Below, piece after piece: positions 6,134-6,499 of a stretch of 6,499 bases of DNA. The notes under the pieces are model-generated. The model had not been told where the DNA came from, did not search any database, and was given only the letters and a program-made list of their open reading frames with translations. The stretch's first letter is position 1. Every line of letters starts with the position of its first letter. A program made the translations under genes and the position numbers. The DNA comes from Mariprofundus sp. (GTDB lineage: Bacteria > Pseudomonadota > Zetaproteobacteria > Mariprofundales > Mariprofundaceae), in NCBI GenBank assembly GCA_015485035.1, contig WFUI01000272.1:1-6499 (forward strand), read 5' to 3'.

Positions 6134-6499
6134 TCACTTCAGGAACAGCGAATACGCCGGGTTGTTCGTCTCATCGACGTATGGGTAACCGAGTTCATCG
6201 AGGTAGGCTTCAAATGTCTGGCGGTCCTGCCGCGGGACTTCAACGCCGGCCAGTACGCGACCGAAGGCGGCGGCATGGTTGCGGTAGTGAAACAGGGAAA
6301 TATTCCAGCGGCCTCCGGCGCGGCTGAGGAATTTCAGCAGGGCTCCGGGGCGTTCCGGGAACTCAAAACGGTATAATAGCTCATTTTCCACCAGTGAACA
6401 GCGGCCTCCGACCATGTGTCGGATATGCAGTTTGGCCAGCTCATTATTATGCAGGTTCAGTGTGGGTAATCCGGCAGCTTCCAGCGACTGCTGTATGGC
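6134..6499 (-). CDS. ilvA: Threonine ammonia-lyase, biosynthetic (partial, C-terminal regulatory region)
   Basis: Only the last 121 residues are in the window. The frame stays open to the right edge, so the 5' part lies beyond it, and the ATG at 6415 is internal (HMVGGR), not a start. The region corresponds to the C-terminal ACT-like regulatory domains of the long IlvA form: AKLHIRHMVGGR, then YRFEFPERPGALLKFL, WNISLFHYRNH, FGRVLAGVEV, and the end DETNNPAYSLFLK. These align almost word for word with the corresponding end of E. coli IlvA. The enzyme deaminates L-threonine to 2-oxobutanoate, the committed step of isoleucine synthesis. These domains carry feedback inhibition by isoleucine and activation by valine. 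The PLP catalytic domain is not visible, so whether it is intact cannot be judged here. Its stop faces the methyltransferase stop, with no clear shared terminator between them. Confidence 0.96.
   Translation of the reverse strand, partial: AIQQSLEAAGLPTLNLHNNELAKLHIRHMVGGRCSLVENELLYRFEFPERPGALLKFLSRAGGRWNISLFHYRNHAAAFGRVLAGVEVPRQDRQTFEAYLDELGYPYVDETNNPAYSLFLK

Overview
The window looks like chromosomal DNA of a free-living proteobacterium with roughly balanced base composition. The evidence is a long-form biosynthetic threonine deaminase very close to E. coli IlvA, a stand-alone THUMP RNA methyltransferase, and a remnant of a REP-associated transposase. A gamma-, beta- or zetaproteobacterium fits best. 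That placement is an impression from protein style, not a measured result. Coding density is high and the content is mostly metabolic and housekeeping. No phage, CRISPR, tRNA or rRNA is visible.

Layout: positions 1-200 hold no gene I can support. At 201-335 on the minus strand is an intact 44-codon reading frame with a near-perfect ribosome binding site. It encodes what looks like only the C-terminal tail of a REP-associated tyrosine transposase, and its binding site can fold into a hairpin. At 500-1639 on the plus strand (an alternative start lies at 386) is a PLP-dependent class V aminotransferase-like enzyme of unknown substrate. It converges, with a 10-base gap, on a minus-strand pair read from 4689 down to 1650. 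The first gene of that pair is an FMN nitronate monooxygenase-like oxidoreductase with a C-terminal cysteine cluster. The second is a large helical protein with a PilZ-like C-terminal part. Its likely GTG start overlaps the oxidoreductase stop by 8 bases, so the two are probably one translationally coupled operon.

Between 4690 and 4983 lies a divergent intergenic region. Within it, on the plus strand, a 32-codon hydrophobic mini-ORF (4916-5014) runs into the start of the THUMP-domain RNA methyltransferase (4984-6114). The methyltransferase converges on the 3' end of ilvA (minus strand, cut by the right edge of the window).

The genes do not form one pathway. IlvA makes 2-oxobutanoate for isoleucine synthesis, the methyltransferase probably modifies 23S rRNA, and the other two enzymes are unassigned within well-known superfamilies. 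The most unusual points are the stand-alone transposase tail with its hairpin-masked ribosome binding site, the overlooked small membrane ORF, the cysteine cluster in the flavoenzyme, and the helical/PilZ-like protein coupled to it.
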